Part shown: piece after piece, positions 40,603-48,873 of the stretch
Position numbering within the stretch: the stretch's first letter is position 1
Layout: each line of letters begins with the position of its first letter
NCBI GenBank assembly: GCA_964582475.1
Contig: CAZOQS010000002.1
Coordinates: forward strand, 62,001-126,000
Length of the DNA stretch: 64,000 nt
Reading direction: 5' to 3'
DNA from: JAGOTP01 sp964582475
Lineage (GTDB): Bacteria; Patescibacteriota; Patescibacteriia; 2-12-FULL-60-25
Position numbers and translations under genes: made by a program
Notes under the pieces: generated by a model
The model's database searches: none
The model's input: only the letters and a program-made list of their open reading frames with translations
What the model was told of the DNA's origin: nothing

Positions 40603-42081
40603 ATGGCCCACCCGTCATCCCCATTTAAGTCCTACGATATCCGTGGGCTAGTTGGAACAGAAATCGATCCCTCGTTTGCCGAAAAACTAGCCTGCGCCTT
40701 GGCGGAGGTTGTCCGGCCAAAGACGGCTTTGGTCGGGTTCGATATGCGAGAGTCTTCCCCAGTCTTCGCCGAGCGTCTGATCCGCGTCCTCCGGGCGAAG
40801 GGGATCGACTGTCTGGACATCGGGCTTTGTACAACAACTGTGTTCTATGCTGCATTAACACAAAATCCGGAGGTAGACTTGGGAGTCATGATCACGGCGT
40901 CCCATAATCCATCGGCCTATAATGGCTTTAAATTGTGCCGCAAACAGGCCGTTCCAATCGGATTCGGCTCAGGAATGGAAGAGATTCGAGATGCCTTTGT
41001 GAGTAATGAACAAGAATATAGTTCATTTGTGAACTTGATCCCGTCGGCTGAGGCGGAACTGGCAGGGACCTACCAAAAGATTGAAACAGCTCTGGAGCGG
41101 TATCTGACGGCGGTGGTCGAACGGCTCCCGGATCAAGGAGCCGCACTCAAGGCCTTACCCCCTCGGTCCCTGAAGATTGTGATTGATGCCGGAAACGGGA
41201 TGGCGGGGTTTAGCCTCCCTTCCTTGTGTGCACGGTTCCCGGCTTTCGACGTCATTCCCCTCTATTGGGAGCTGGATGGGACTTTTCCGAACCACGAAGC
41301 CAATCCACTGAATACCTCAACGCTGGTTGAGCTTCAGAAGCGAGTGATCGCCGAGGGGGCGCTCGCCGGTTTCGCCTTCGATGGTGATGGAGACCGAATC
41401 GGAGTCGTGGATGAGACGGGCGAGATCGTCCCTGGAGATATGCTGACCGCCTTGCTCGCAAAAGAGTTATTACCCTCAGCGCCGGGTAGCTTGGTCTTCT
41501 ACGATCTCCGTTGTTCTTGGTCTGTCCCGGAAGCAATTCGTGAAGCGGGTGGCAAAGCCGAACTCTGTCGGGTTGGGCATGCGCATATCAAGAAACAGAT
41601 GCGGGAGGCTGGAGCGCTCTTCGCAGGCGAGCTCTCAATGCATTTCTATTTTTCCCAGTTTGCAAACTGCGAGGCGAGCGAATACGCCTTGCTTCTGCTC
41701 TTAGGCTTGCTCCAAAAATCGAGTCGGCCACTTTCAACCCTGTGGAAGCCACTTCGTCGGTACCATCACTCAGGCGAGAAGAATTATCATCTGGTAGAAC
41801 CGGCTGCTTCTGTCTTAGAACGTATTCGTTCAACCTATGCCGCTCGGGCGAGTGCGGTGAGCACGATTGACGGTCTGCGTTACGAGTTTTGTGACCCAGC
41901 TCAGCCCGAAAAGGACTGGTGGTTTAGTGTGCGTACCTCGAACACCGAACCGCTCATCCGTTTAAACTTAGAGGCCCGTACCAAAGAGGTGATGCAGGAG
42001 AAGATCACCGAGCTTGAATGTGCTATTATAGGCGAGAATGGCGCAGCCCCTTCGACTCACGAGCACGGCTCGACTCGCTAG
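40603..42081 (+). CDS. phosphomannomutase/phosphoglucomutase family enzyme
   Basis: A 492-residue alpha-D-phosphohexomutase. ITASHNPSAYNGFKLC has the phosphorylated serine, FAFDGDGDRIGVVDE the magnesium loop, GELSMHFYF the sugar-binding loop and VRTSNTEPLIRLN the phosphate-binding loop. It interconverts hexose 1- and 6-phosphates (mannose or glucose) for glycan or cell-wall precursors. The ATG at 40603 is set by the promoter next to it. Its 3' end overlaps ftsI by 44 bases, linking it to cell-wall synthesis. Confidence 0.9.
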   Translation: MAHPSSPFKSYDIRGLVGTEIDPSFAEKLACALAEVVRPKTALVGFDMRESSPVFAERLIRVLRAKGIDCLDIGLCTTTVFYAALTQNPEVDLGVMITASHNPSAYNGFKLCRKQAVPIGFGSGMEEIRDAFVSNEQEYSSFVNLIPSAEAELAGTYQKIETALERYLTAVVERLPDQGAALKALPPRSLKIVIDAGNGMAGFSLPSLCARFPAFDVIPLYWELDGTFPNHEANPLNTSTLVELQKRVIAEGALAGFAFDGDGDRIGVVDETGEIVPGDMLTALLAKELLPSAPGSLVFYDLRCSWSVPEAIREAGGKAELCRVGHAHIKKQMREAGALFAGELSMHFYFSQFANCEASEYALLLLLGLLQKSSRPLSTLWKPLRRYHHSGEKNYHLVEPAASVLERIRSTYAARASAVSTIDGLRYEFCDPAQPEKDWWFSVRTSNTEPLIRLNLEARTKEVMQEKITELECAIIGENGAAPSTHEHGSTR

Positions 42082-43840
42082 ACCCACGTTTCGCCCACGC
42101 GAAACGATTCTTCCGTTTTCTGGGCGTATTCGAGTCGTTCAGGTCGGTTGCGTCTTGCTGGCGTTATTGTTAGCCGCGCGTTTCTTTCAGCTCCAGGTAA
42201 TGGAACATGCGGTCTATCAGCTCTTGGCGTCCGATCAGCACGACATGAAGGCGTCGCTGGAACCAAGTCGCGGAACGATTTATGTGCGTGATCAGTGGGA
42301 CCAGAAGCTCTATCCGATTGCCAAAGATCGACCATCCTGGAACCTGTTCGCCGCTCCACGCGAAATGAAGGATAAGAGCGTGGTCGCCGAAGAAGTGGGT
42401 CTTTTGCTCGGTCAGCCGAAGGAGGAGTTGTTGGCGCGTTTTACCGCGGCGAGTAGTTCGGCGTATTTGCCGCTGGCGAAAGACATCCCCTTTGAGAATG
42501 TCGAAAAGATTCGCGAGAAAAAGATTCGCGGGGTTTGGATTGCTCGCGGCTCGGCTCGTCTCTATCCAGAAACAGGGATGGGGGGACAGTTGATTGGTTA
42601 TACGGTGGTAAATGACGACAACGTTCGCGAAGGTCGGTATGGGATTGAGAGTTATGAAAACGTTGCCTTGGCGGGAGAGCCGGGGATGATCGAAGGGGAG
42701 CGGGATGCGCTTGGTCGGCGCTTAGCCTTTGGTCAGGCGACCGTGAAGCAGCCAAAGAATGGAGCGGATATCGTGTTGACGATCGATCGGAGCATTCAGC
42801 AGTTTCTCTGTACGAAGATGGAAGAGGCGGTGAAACGCTTCGATGCTGAGTCGGCGACATCGGTTGTCCTGAATCCAGAAACTGGAGCCGTGCTTGGAAT
42901 GTGCTCCTTCCCAAACTTCCTGCCGGGTGACGTGGGCAAGATCAAAGACATTAGTCTTCTGAATAATCCCGCAACCTTCACCCCGTATGAGCCGGGTTCG
43001 ATCTTTAAGGCCTTCACCATGGCGGCCGGAATCGAGTCCGGGAAGATTAGCCCGCAGACACTCTACGTGGATAAAGGGGTAGAGGAGATCGACAACTTCA
43101 AGATCCGGAACTCGGACAAGCTCGCGCACGGAACGCAGTCGATGATTAAGGTATTAGAGATGTCTTTGAATACGGGTACAATTTTTGTTCAACGCTTAGT
43201 GGGCCGTGAAAACTTCCGTGATTACGTAAAACGCTTTGGGTTTGGCGAGAAGACGGGCATTGAGCTTCCCTCAGAAACGAAAGGAACGATTGTGAGCTTA
43301 GATAAGAAGGGAGCGATCTTTGCCGCGACCGCTTCATTCGGACAGGGGATTACGACAACGCCGCTCCAGCTCGTAGCAGGTTATGCCGCGCTCGCAAATA
43401 ACGGCACGCTCATGAAGCCGTACATCGTTCAGGAAATCATTCAGGACGGCGTCAGTACGAAAACCAAACCGCAGCCGGTGCGTGAAGTTGTGAGCTCTCG
43501 GACGGCGAGACTCGTCACCGGGATGCTCGTAAACGTCGTTGAAAAGGGCCACGGAAAACGGGCAGGTGTTCCTGGATATTATGTTGCGGGAAAGACAGGG
43601 ACGGCCCAGGTTCCAAACCCAAGAGGAGGTGGCTACTTGCCGCCCGATGTCACGATTGGGTCGTTCGCGGGCTATGCTCCAGCCGACCATCCGAAGTTTG
43701 CGATGATCGTGAAGGTGGAAAAGCCAAAGACGGTCCAATATGCCGAATCATCCGCCGCCCCTATTTTTGGCGAGGTTGCACAGTTCTTAATGACCTATTT
43801 CCAGATCGAGCCAGAACGTCCGTTGCCGAAAACCCCCTAA
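42038..43840 (+). CDS. ftsI: class B penicillin-binding protein (FtsI/PBP2-like)
   Basis: A 600-residue transpeptidase: an N-terminal membrane helix (about 33-50), dimerisation domain (SRGTIYVRD; YTVVNDDNVREGRYGIE), then the transpeptidase motifs EPGSIFKAFT (SxxK), SLNTG (SxN) and AGKTGTAQ (KTG). It cross-links septal or side-wall peptidoglycan. It overlaps the phosphohexomutase gene and is followed 19 bases later by murF, forming a cell-wall operon. FtsI versus elongation PBP2 is not settled by sequence alone. Confidence 0.9.
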   Translation: MAQPLRLTSTARLARPTFRPRETILPFSGRIRVVQVGCVLLALLLAARFFQLQVMEHAVYQLLASDQHDMKASLEPSRGTIYVRDQWDQKLYPIAKDRPSWNLFAAPREMKDKSVVAEEVGLLLGQPKEELLARFTAASSSAYLPLAKDIPFENVEKIREKKIRGVWIARGSARLYPETGMGGQLIGYTVVNDDNVREGRYGIESYENVALAGEPGMIEGERDALGRRLAFGQATVKQPKNGADIVLTIDRSIQQFLCTKMEEAVKRFDAESATSVVLNPETGAVLGMCSFPNFLPGDVGKIKDISLLNNPATFTPYEPGSIFKAFTMAAGIESGKISPQTLYVDKGVEEIDNFKIRNSDKLAHGTQSMIKVLEMSLNTGTIFVQRLVGRENFRDYVKRFGFGEKTGIELPSETKGTIVSLDKKGAIFAATASFGQGITTTPLQLVAGYAALANNGTLMKPYIVQEIIQDGVSTKTKPQPVREVVSSRTARLVTGMLVNVVEKGHGKRAGVPGYYVAGKTGTAQVPNPRGGGYLPPDVTIGSFAGYAPADHPKFAMIVKVEKPKTVQYAESSAAPIFGEVAQFLMTYFQIEPERPLPKTP

Positions 43841-43859
43841 TTTTCTACGATAGGTATCT

Positions 43860-45212
43860 ATGAGCCTCCAGACATCCCTCGAACGCTGGTTGGGACAGCA
43901 GGCAAAAAAGGTGTTACAGCGAGAACGCCCCTTTGTTATCACGGTGAGCGGGGCGGTAGGGAAGACCACGACGAAGCGCGCGATTGGAGCGATGCTGGCC
44001 TGTCATGACCACAGCGCACCGTTTCGCGTCTCTCCAAAAAGCTACAACAACGAACTCGGCGTTCCGCTCACGGTCTTTGGCCACGACGCCCCAAGTCGTT
44101 CGGTTGGTGCCTGGTTCCGCTTGTTGAAAGATGCGTTCGTCTATGGCTCTGGAATGAAACAGCTAGGCATCAAAACGTTCGTCTTTGAAATTGGTGCGGA
44201 CAAGCCAAACGACCTCGACTACCTCCTCGATCTTCTCACCCCCGACATTGCGGTTGTGAGCGCCGTCATGCCCGACAACGAAGGTCTGACGCCTGTTCAT
44301 ACCTCGAACTTCCCTTCGGCAGAAGCCTTGGTCGAAGAGGAGACTAAGCCGGTCGCTCGTACACGCCCTGAAGGTTCAGTCGTGTTGAATGCAGACGATC
44401 GCCGTGTCTTTGCGATGCGCCACGCCACGGTTGCGCAATGCCTGACGTTTGGAGAAACGGATGGTGCTGATATTCGGATGCTCGAACACAAGGTCGTCAC
44501 GAAGACGACGGATCACGGTGAGATGCCTACGGGTCTTCAAGTACGCTTTCAAGTATTGCAACGCCAAGAGACCTTTTATATCCCAGGAGTCTTCGGTCGT
44601 TCTGCGGCGTATGCCGTGGGAGCTGCTCTAGCCGTTGCGGTCGCGCTCGACTTTACGCCAGAAGAGTATCGCGGCTTCTCGGAGCACTTCCAGCCGTATC
44701 CAGGACGAACACGCATCATCCCAGGGATCAAAGGTACGACGCTCTACGACGACACCTACAACGCTTCACCTTCCGCCGTACTCGCCGGTCTCCGTGATCT
44801 CGCAGAGACGCCCGTGCGTGAAGGTCAGCGTAAGATCGCGTGTATTGGAGAAATGCGTGAATTAGGCGAATCTGCTGAACGAATGCATCGCTTCATTGGG
44901 GCCGAAGCCGCGCGTTTGGGCATTGACCATCTGGTCCTGTGTGGTAGGATGGCGCAGCTTTTAGCCGAGGGTGCGCTCGCGAATGGAATGACCGAAGATC
45001 GTGTCCATTCCTTCGAAGATGCGCCTGAAGCGGGGCAATGGATTCAACGTTTTATGAAGCCAGGAGACATCGTCTTCGCTAAAGCTTCCGAAGGACGTCT
45101 GGACTCCGTCGGAGCTCGAATGGAACGTGTCATCAAGGAGTTGATGGCCGAACCAAACAGAGCAGGGGAGTTGCTGGTGCGACAAGACAAAGCGTGGGAA
45201 CGTTACTCCTGA
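43860..45212 (+). CDS. murF: MurF-type Mur ligase
   Basis: A 450-residue Mur ligase: ITVSGAVGKTTTKRAIGAML (ATP loop), KSYNNELGVPLTVFG (MurF-like), VVSAVMPDNEGL, LNADDRRV, and the C-terminal GTTLYDDTYNASPSAVLAGL. MurF adds D-Ala-D-Ala to the UDP-MurNAc-tripeptide in the cytoplasm. The ATP-loop start reads GAVGKTTTK rather than the usual GSxGKTTTK. It closes the phosphohexomutase-ftsI-murF run; tRNA-Glu follows 19 bases after the stop. Confidence 0.88.
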   Translation: MSLQTSLERWLGQQAKKVLQRERPFVITVSGAVGKTTTKRAIGAMLACHDHSAPFRVSPKSYNNELGVPLTVFGHDAPSRSVGAWFRLLKDAFVYGSGMKQLGIKTFVFEIGADKPNDLDYLLDLLTPDIAVVSAVMPDNEGLTPVHTSNFPSAEALVEEETKPVARTRPEGSVVLNADDRRVFAMRHATVAQCLTFGETDGADIRMLEHKVVTKTTDHGEMPTGLQVRFQVLQRQETFYIPGVFGRSAAYAVGAALAVAVALDFTPEEYRGFSEHFQPYPGRTRIIPGIKGTTLYDDTYNASPSAVLAGLRDLAETPVREGQRKIACIGEMRELGESAERMHRFIGAEAARLGIDHLVLCGRMAQLLAEGALANGMTEDRVHSFEDAPEAGQWIQRFMKPGDIVFAKASEGRLDSVGARMERVIKELMAEPNRAGELLVRQDKAWERYS

Positions 45213-45231
45213 GTAACGCCCTCACTTACGC

Positions 45232-45306
45232 GGCCTCATCGTTTAATGGCTAGGACAACCCCCTCTCACGGGGTAAATGGGGGTTCGATTCCCCCTGGGG
45301 CTACCA
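45232..45306 (+). tRNA. tRNA-Glu(CTC)
   Basis: 75 bases with encoded CCA. The acceptor stem is GGCCTCA/TGGGGCT with a G-U first pair. The anticodon stem ACCCC/GGGGT holds the loop CTCTCAC, anticodon CTC. The T arm is GGGGGTTCGATTCCCCC. An accessory region follows. Confidence 0.94.
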
Positions 45307-45416
45307 CCGAGCTTAGCTCGGCTCTAAATTGAACGGTGGATCGAAGCTGAGCTTCGAAGTCCATTGGTATCAGCTAGAGCTGATGTCGAAGGCAGGGATA
45401 ATGACTAGAGATAGTC
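45307..45416 (+). other. tandem array of four short hairpins after tRNA-Glu
   Basis: CCGAGC-TTA-GCTCGG (45307-45321), TCGAAGC-TGA-GCTTCGA (45341-45357), ATCAGCT-AG-AGCTGAT (45369-45384) and GACTA-GAGA-TAGTC (45403-45416) follow directly on the tRNA. CCACCG (45304-45309) can also pair with CGGTGG (45334-45339). No RNA family is recognised; it may be a structured tRNA trailer or a separate RNA. Confidence 0.5.
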
Positions 45417-45430
45417 TCGGTAGTAAAAAT

Positions 45431-45461
45431 CAGTCGTCCAGAAATGGGCGGCTGGTTTTTT
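45431..45461 (+). terminator. intrinsic terminator after the tRNA-Glu hairpin array
   Basis: CAGTCGTCC and GGGCGGCTG pair (with two G-U pairs), followed by TTTTTTAT. Confidence 0.7.
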
Positions 45462-45502
45462 ATTTGACGGTTAGGATGATTCCGTGGAACGGGGTAGAGA
45501 GC

Positions 45503-45775
45503 ATGTTCTACGTCTATGTTCTTTTTAGTGAAGTTGATCGGTGCCTGTATACGGGCTATTCGAGTGATTTACGAAAGCGTTGGAAAGATCATTGCGCTGG
45601 TCGAGCAGATTCAACCCGAGATCGTCGGCCATTGAGGCTTATTTATTATGAAGCATATCTAACGGCGGAAGAGGCGCTTCGCCGAGAAAAGTATCTCAAA
45701 GGAGGCAATGGGCGAGAGATATTGAAAAAACAGCTCGTTATGACACTTGCTAGGCTGAATTATCGATTTCTTTAA
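45503..45775 (+). CDS. GIY-YIG domain endonuclease (UPF0213-like)
   Basis: A 90-residue single-domain GIY-YIG nuclease: FYVYVLFSEVDRCLYTGYSS (the Y-V and T-G-Y strands standing for GIY and YIG), LRKRWKDHCAGRADST with the catalytic arginine, then LRLIYYEAYLTAEEALRREK. Small proteins of this kind are common in bacteria and may cut structured DNA or act in repair. The ATG at 45503 starts the domain exactly; the frame extends upstream into the hairpin region. It is the first gene after tRNA-Glu. Confidence 0.86.
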   Translation: MFYVYVLFSEVDRCLYTGYSSDLRKRWKDHCAGRADSTRDRRPLRLIYYEAYLTAEEALRREKYLKGGNGREILKKQLVMTLARLNYRFL

Positions 45776-45793
45776 AACAAAGAGCCGTCATAC

Positions 45794-45821
45794 AAAAACA
45801 CTCGCTTAGGCGAGTGTTTTT
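45794..45821 (+). terminator. intrinsic terminator after the GIY-YIG gene
   Basis: AAAAACACTCGC-TTAG-GCGAGTGTTTTT is a perfect hairpin with a T run. The Nudix gene's TATACT -10 box follows immediately. Confidence 0.88.
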
Positions 45822-45840
45822 GTTTATACTCGTCTCCAGT

Positions 45841-46335
45841 ATGAAATTGCTTGGCACGATCAACCCGGAGGGTATTACGGAAGAAGAGGCGCAAGGATTC
45901 GAGCTGCGCCATGCAGTCCGTGCAGTGGTCCTGGATGCAGAGGGGCGTGTTGCTATTCTTCATGTCCAGAAACGGGGGTATCATAAAATCCCAGGCGGAG
46001 GCATTGAATCGTCAGAAGAGGTAATCGCTGCTTTACGACGAGAATGTCTAGAGGAGATCGGATGTGAAATAGAAGTAGGTTCCGAGATAGGGGAGATTGT
46101 GGAATATCGAAGAGAGCATCAGTTGAGGCAGATCTCCTATGGGTATCGTGCAACGTTGATTGGGCAAAAGGGGACTCCTGCGTTTACAGACAAGGAGAAG
46201 CAGGATGGCTTTAAGGCGGAGTGGCACACGCTTGCAGAAGCAATCAAAATCTTTAAGGAAGAGGAGCCAGAAGCATATGAAGGGAAATTCATGAGCAAAA
46301 GAGACCTTTTGTTTTTGACGAGCTGCTTAACGTAA
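45841..46335 (+). CDS. Nudix hydrolase
   Basis: A 164-residue Nudix protein. The box GGGIESSEEVIAALRREC followed by LEEIG matches GX5EX7REUXEEXGU. It hydrolyses nucleoside diphosphates linked to other groups; the substrate is not predictable from the box. The ATG at 45841 lies ten bases after TATACT; a longer frame would start inside the terminator. The C-terminal EWHTLAEAIKIFKEEEP region is typical of cytosolic Nudix enzymes. Confidence 0.92.
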   Translation: MKLLGTINPEGITEEEAQGFELRHAVRAVVLDAEGRVAILHVQKRGYHKIPGGGIESSEEVIAALRRECLEEIGCEIEVGSEIGEIVEYRREHQLRQISYGYRATLIGQKGTPAFTDKEKQDGFKAEWHTLAEAIKIFKEEEPEAYEGKFMSKRDLLFLTSCLT

Positions 46336-46357
46336 GCGTTTAATTTATTTGGATAAT

Positions 46358-46975
46358 ATGAAAGCTAAGATCGGTGATCTTGTAAAAGACGCCCTTGATC
46401 AGGCGTGCCAAGAGGTAAGGAGCTTCCTTCCACCGGCTACTTTGGATAAAGAAGGTAAGGCTAAGATTCTCAAAAAATACGTTGCTGCCATTGAAGGTAA
46501 TTTTGTTGCGTGGATGGGAGCGGCCGCTATTTGCACACGCTCTGTTCAGGGTCGGTATGCAGCTTCTGAGAATCTCTGGGTAGAGATGAAGGATGATCAC
46601 GCAGGTATGCTGCGGGATTTTGCTACATCTGCACGCTGCGAACCTGGAGTAGAGGACTATCAAGCCGTATCCGAGCCGGTGGCTCGCATTAGAGCGTTGG
46701 TTGCCCGTCTTTCTGGGCTTGAGTGTCTGGTGCTAATGGCAGTTCTTGAGAATGCCTCCGGCGTCTTTATTCCATGGTTAGAAAGCGCAGCGAAGGAGCT
46801 TGGGTCAACGAACCTTCGCTACACACAGGTACACGGTGAAGCAGACATTGCTCATGCCGATCAGTTTGCGTGGGCGGTGACTCACGAGATGGAATTGTAT
46901 GAAAATCCAGAAAAATTAGTTGAAGCGTCAGTTCAAGTAACCACCGACTTACTGAAAGGTATTTTTCAGGTATGA
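46358..46975 (+). CDS. heme-oxygenase-like (HDO) putative diiron enzyme
   Basis: A 205-residue all-helical protein. ENLWVEMKDDHAGML, LENASGVFIPWLESA and TQVHGEADIAHADQF space Glu and His residues as in heme-oxygenase-like diiron oxidases/oxygenases (the TENA/CADD/PqqC-like fold: E, H, then E, H, D, H). Known relatives make p-aminobenzoate (chlamydial CADD) or modify fatty acids or amines. Substrate and metal are guesses. GGATAATATG places a -10-like box against the start codon, so the true start or promoter is uncertain. The stop overlaps the next gene (ATGA). Confidence 0.62.
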   Translation: MKAKIGDLVKDALDQACQEVRSFLPPATLDKEGKAKILKKYVAAIEGNFVAWMGAAAICTRSVQGRYAASENLWVEMKDDHAGMLRDFATSARCEPGVEDYQAVSEPVARIRALVARLSGLECLVLMAVLENASGVFIPWLESAAKELGSTNLRYTQVHGEADIAHADQFAWAVTHEMELYENPEKLVEASVQVTTDLLKGIFQV

Positions 46976-47643
46976 GCGAAACAAATCAGATAGTGGAAAA
47001 AGCACAAAGGGAAATACGGGATATAGTGGATCGATCTCGTAGAGACTCTGAGGATATGCTTACAAAAATGGAGAAAAGAGCTGAAGAGTTGGAAGCAAAA
47101 TCAATTCAGAACTTTGCTGAATGGCGGGACTATCTTCATAGATACTATGTTTTAATTCTCGCCTTCATAGGTGGTAGTGGAATACTTTCTATTACTAATG
47201 ATCTTCCTCCCAGCCCTCGCTTAGCTCTGGGTATCTACCTTGCTTTAGGCGGTGTAATGTATGGATTTTTTGCGATAAACCTTTACTTTTACCTTGAACG
47301 TAGGTGGTGTCAGATATCAAACTATGTAAGTTCAGGTTTCAACACTACACATACGCATCCCGAGGTTGAAAATGATCCAGTCCTTGCATCTAGACTGAAC
47401 CTTTCTGCTAAGATTAATGAATATAAAGTTAAGTTGAAAGTAGCTAAGAGAAGCAAGGATAAAAAACAAGCTCATTATCTTAAAGGTCTGATAAGGGGTC
47501 ACAAAATGGAAAGAAGTCTAATGAAGTATTTAGGACAGCAATTTGGCTACATTGAAGCTTTTTGGGTTGGATCTGTTGTCTTTAGCTTTATACTAACTTC
47601 GGTAGGTGTGATTTTTATATTTGTAAATTTTTTGAATCGATAA
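46972..47643 (+). CDS. coiled-coil membrane protein of unknown function
   Basis: A 223-residue protein. Residues 1-50 form a charged coiled coil (EKAQREIRDIVDRSRRDSED). Two transmembrane helices follow at about 60-105, and a third at the C-terminus (about 195-220, VGSVVFSFILTSVGVIFIF). I recognise no family. The coding sequence is markedly AT-richer than the genes before 46 kb. Its start overlaps the HDO gene stop and the next gene begins one base after its own stop, so these genes form a transcription unit. Confidence 0.7.
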   Translation: MSETNQIVEKAQREIRDIVDRSRRDSEDMLTKMEKRAEELEAKSIQNFAEWRDYLHRYYVLILAFIGGSGILSITNDLPPSPRLALGIYLALGGVMYGFFAINLYFYLERRWCQISNYVSSGFNTTHTHPEVENDPVLASRLNLSAKINEYKVKLKVAKRSKDKKQAHYLKGLIRGHKMERSLMKYLGQQFGYIEAFWVGSVVFSFILTSVGVIFIFVNFLNR

Positions 47644-47644
47644 T

Positions 47645-48070
47645 ATGAAAGATATAGAAGAGAAATGCGCTGAATTTCAGCAAGCTCTAACGCAAGGATG
47701 GAAAGAATTTAAACAAAGTGAAGAATTTAGCATTCTGTCTAATTTTTCAAACTTTCTGGCTAGATCCGGATTTTATGAAAGTGAGTATAGGAATACCGTT
47801 CCTCATCCAGCCTATGATAATGGCGCCAGGATAATAGGCAGACATTTTTTGAAACTAGCTTGTGAGAGTCGAATTAGTTTCGACACTTGCTTCCCAGGTG
47901 ACTTTTCATGTTCTACCGAAGAGCAAAGAGATGAGAATGAGGTGCGCGCCTTTGTACTACTTGGCTATGTCGAAGGAATGCCTAAATATAGATTTGAAAT
48001 AAAGTTTTCTCATATACATGGCTCTTTTGATTATCCGATGGCACCTGAGCTAACCATTTTTCCCGTATAA
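47645..48070 (+). CDS. hypothetical cytosolic protein
   Basis: A 141-residue soluble protein without a recognised domain. It is acidic, with scattered aromatic residues and a C-terminal beta-rich part (VLLGYVEGMPKYRFEIKFSH). There is no signal or membrane segment. It is AT-rich like its neighbours and starts one base after the upstream membrane protein gene. Confidence 0.62.
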   Translation: MKDIEEKCAEFQQALTQGWKEFKQSEEFSILSNFSNFLARSGFYESEYRNTVPHPAYDNGARIIGRHFLKLACESRISFDTCFPGDFSCSTEEQRDENEVRAFVLLGYVEGMPKYRFEIKFSHIHGSFDYPMAPELTIFPV

Positions 48071-48088
48071 GTTTAGCTACTTTCTCCT

Positions 48089-48628
48089 ATGATCTTTCTG
48101 ATTGGAGTACATCATCATTTGCAGTTTGGTTGTTGTAATGACTTCTTTTCGGATCGAGATCTAGAGGTATTTGAGGCTTTTCTCCAGCAAATAGTGAATA
48201 AACTCGGCATTGATTTAATCTTAGAAGAAGTGAGTGATGAAGGTAAAAATTACTTTTGTGAGTCAATTAAAATGACTTTAGCTGAGAATGTGTGTGAGAC
48301 GCTAAAGCTGGGTCATGTTAATGCCGATCCTAGCGGTCAAGAAAGAATGGAGCGCGGTATACGTAGTAGGTACGATATAGCGACTTATTTAGGAATTTCG
48401 AAAGAAAAAATCTCATTAAGAGAGACGGAAATTAATAAAGAGGCTGCACCGGATGATCGTAAAAGAGAGGGTTTTTGGTATGAAAAACTTTTGCCCCATA
48501 TCTCAAAAAGATGTCTGTTTATCTGCGGTTATGAGCACGTCGAGCCGTTTTTACAACTTCTTCGTTTCAAGGGTCTACCTGTAAAGATATTAAAAATCAT
48601 CAGGAGCAGCCCTGTTGATCTTGGGTAA
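48089..48628 (+). CDS. hypothetical protein, possibly TraB/ChaN-like
   Basis: A 179-residue protein beginning MIFLIGVHHHLQF, with a central LILEEVSDEG, an RSRYDIATYLGI helix and a C-terminal strand LFICGYEHVEPFLQLLRFKG. The order (N-terminal strand ending in histidines, a Glu-Glu pair, then G-x-E/H near the end) faintly recalls TraB/Tiki/ChaN-type folds, but this is weak. It is the last gene of the AT-rich group, 18 bases after the previous stop; a cloverleaf-like repeat lies about 120 bases downstream. Confidence 0.55.
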   Translation: MIFLIGVHHHLQFGCCNDFFSDRDLEVFEAFLQQIVNKLGIDLILEEVSDEGKNYFCESIKMTLAENVCETLKLGHVNADPSGQERMERGIRSRYDIATYLGISKEKISLRETEINKEAAPDDRKREGFWYEKLLPHISKRCLFICGYEHVEPFLQLLRFKGLPVKILKIIRSSPVDLG

Positions 48629-48747
48629 TTTAAGTGGTAATTGCTCAAGGTAACAGCTTTTATATTTGTCTGTAGCTAATAGTTGCTTCTTTTTATCCTT
48701 TCCCCGAAGTAGGGATTCTTAATAGAGCTACTAATACTTGTATAGAA

Positions 48748-48846
48748 AAAGCAAAGCGCACCCGGATAGCGAGGGGGCGGGCATTGAGCGCCCCGTCTTT
48801 GGACGGAGCTCGCGCTCTCGCCGTTGTCGGGTGCGCTCTTTGCTTT
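48748..48846. other. 99-bp cloverleaf-like inverted repeat
   Basis: The outer arms AAAGCAAAGCGCACCCG (48748-48764) and CGGGTGCG-CT-CTTTGCTTT (48828-48846) pair except for two extra bases. Inside, GCGAG (48769-48773) pairs with CTCGC (48817-48821) around three hairpins: GGGGCG/CGCCCC, CGTC/GACG and GAGC/GCTC. The result is a four-way-junction fold. It could be a structured RNA, a strong terminator/insulator, or a DNA element marking an island end. Confidence 0.6.
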
Positions 48847-48854
48847 CCAGAATC

Positions 48855-48863
48855 TGCTACACT
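48855..48863 (+). promoter_or_regulatory. extended -10 of the 48874 gene
   Basis: TGCTACACT is an extended -10, ending ten bases before the ATG at 48874. The same spacing is seen at other resident genes. Confidence 0.5.
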
Positions 48864-48873
48864 TTCCCCAGAT

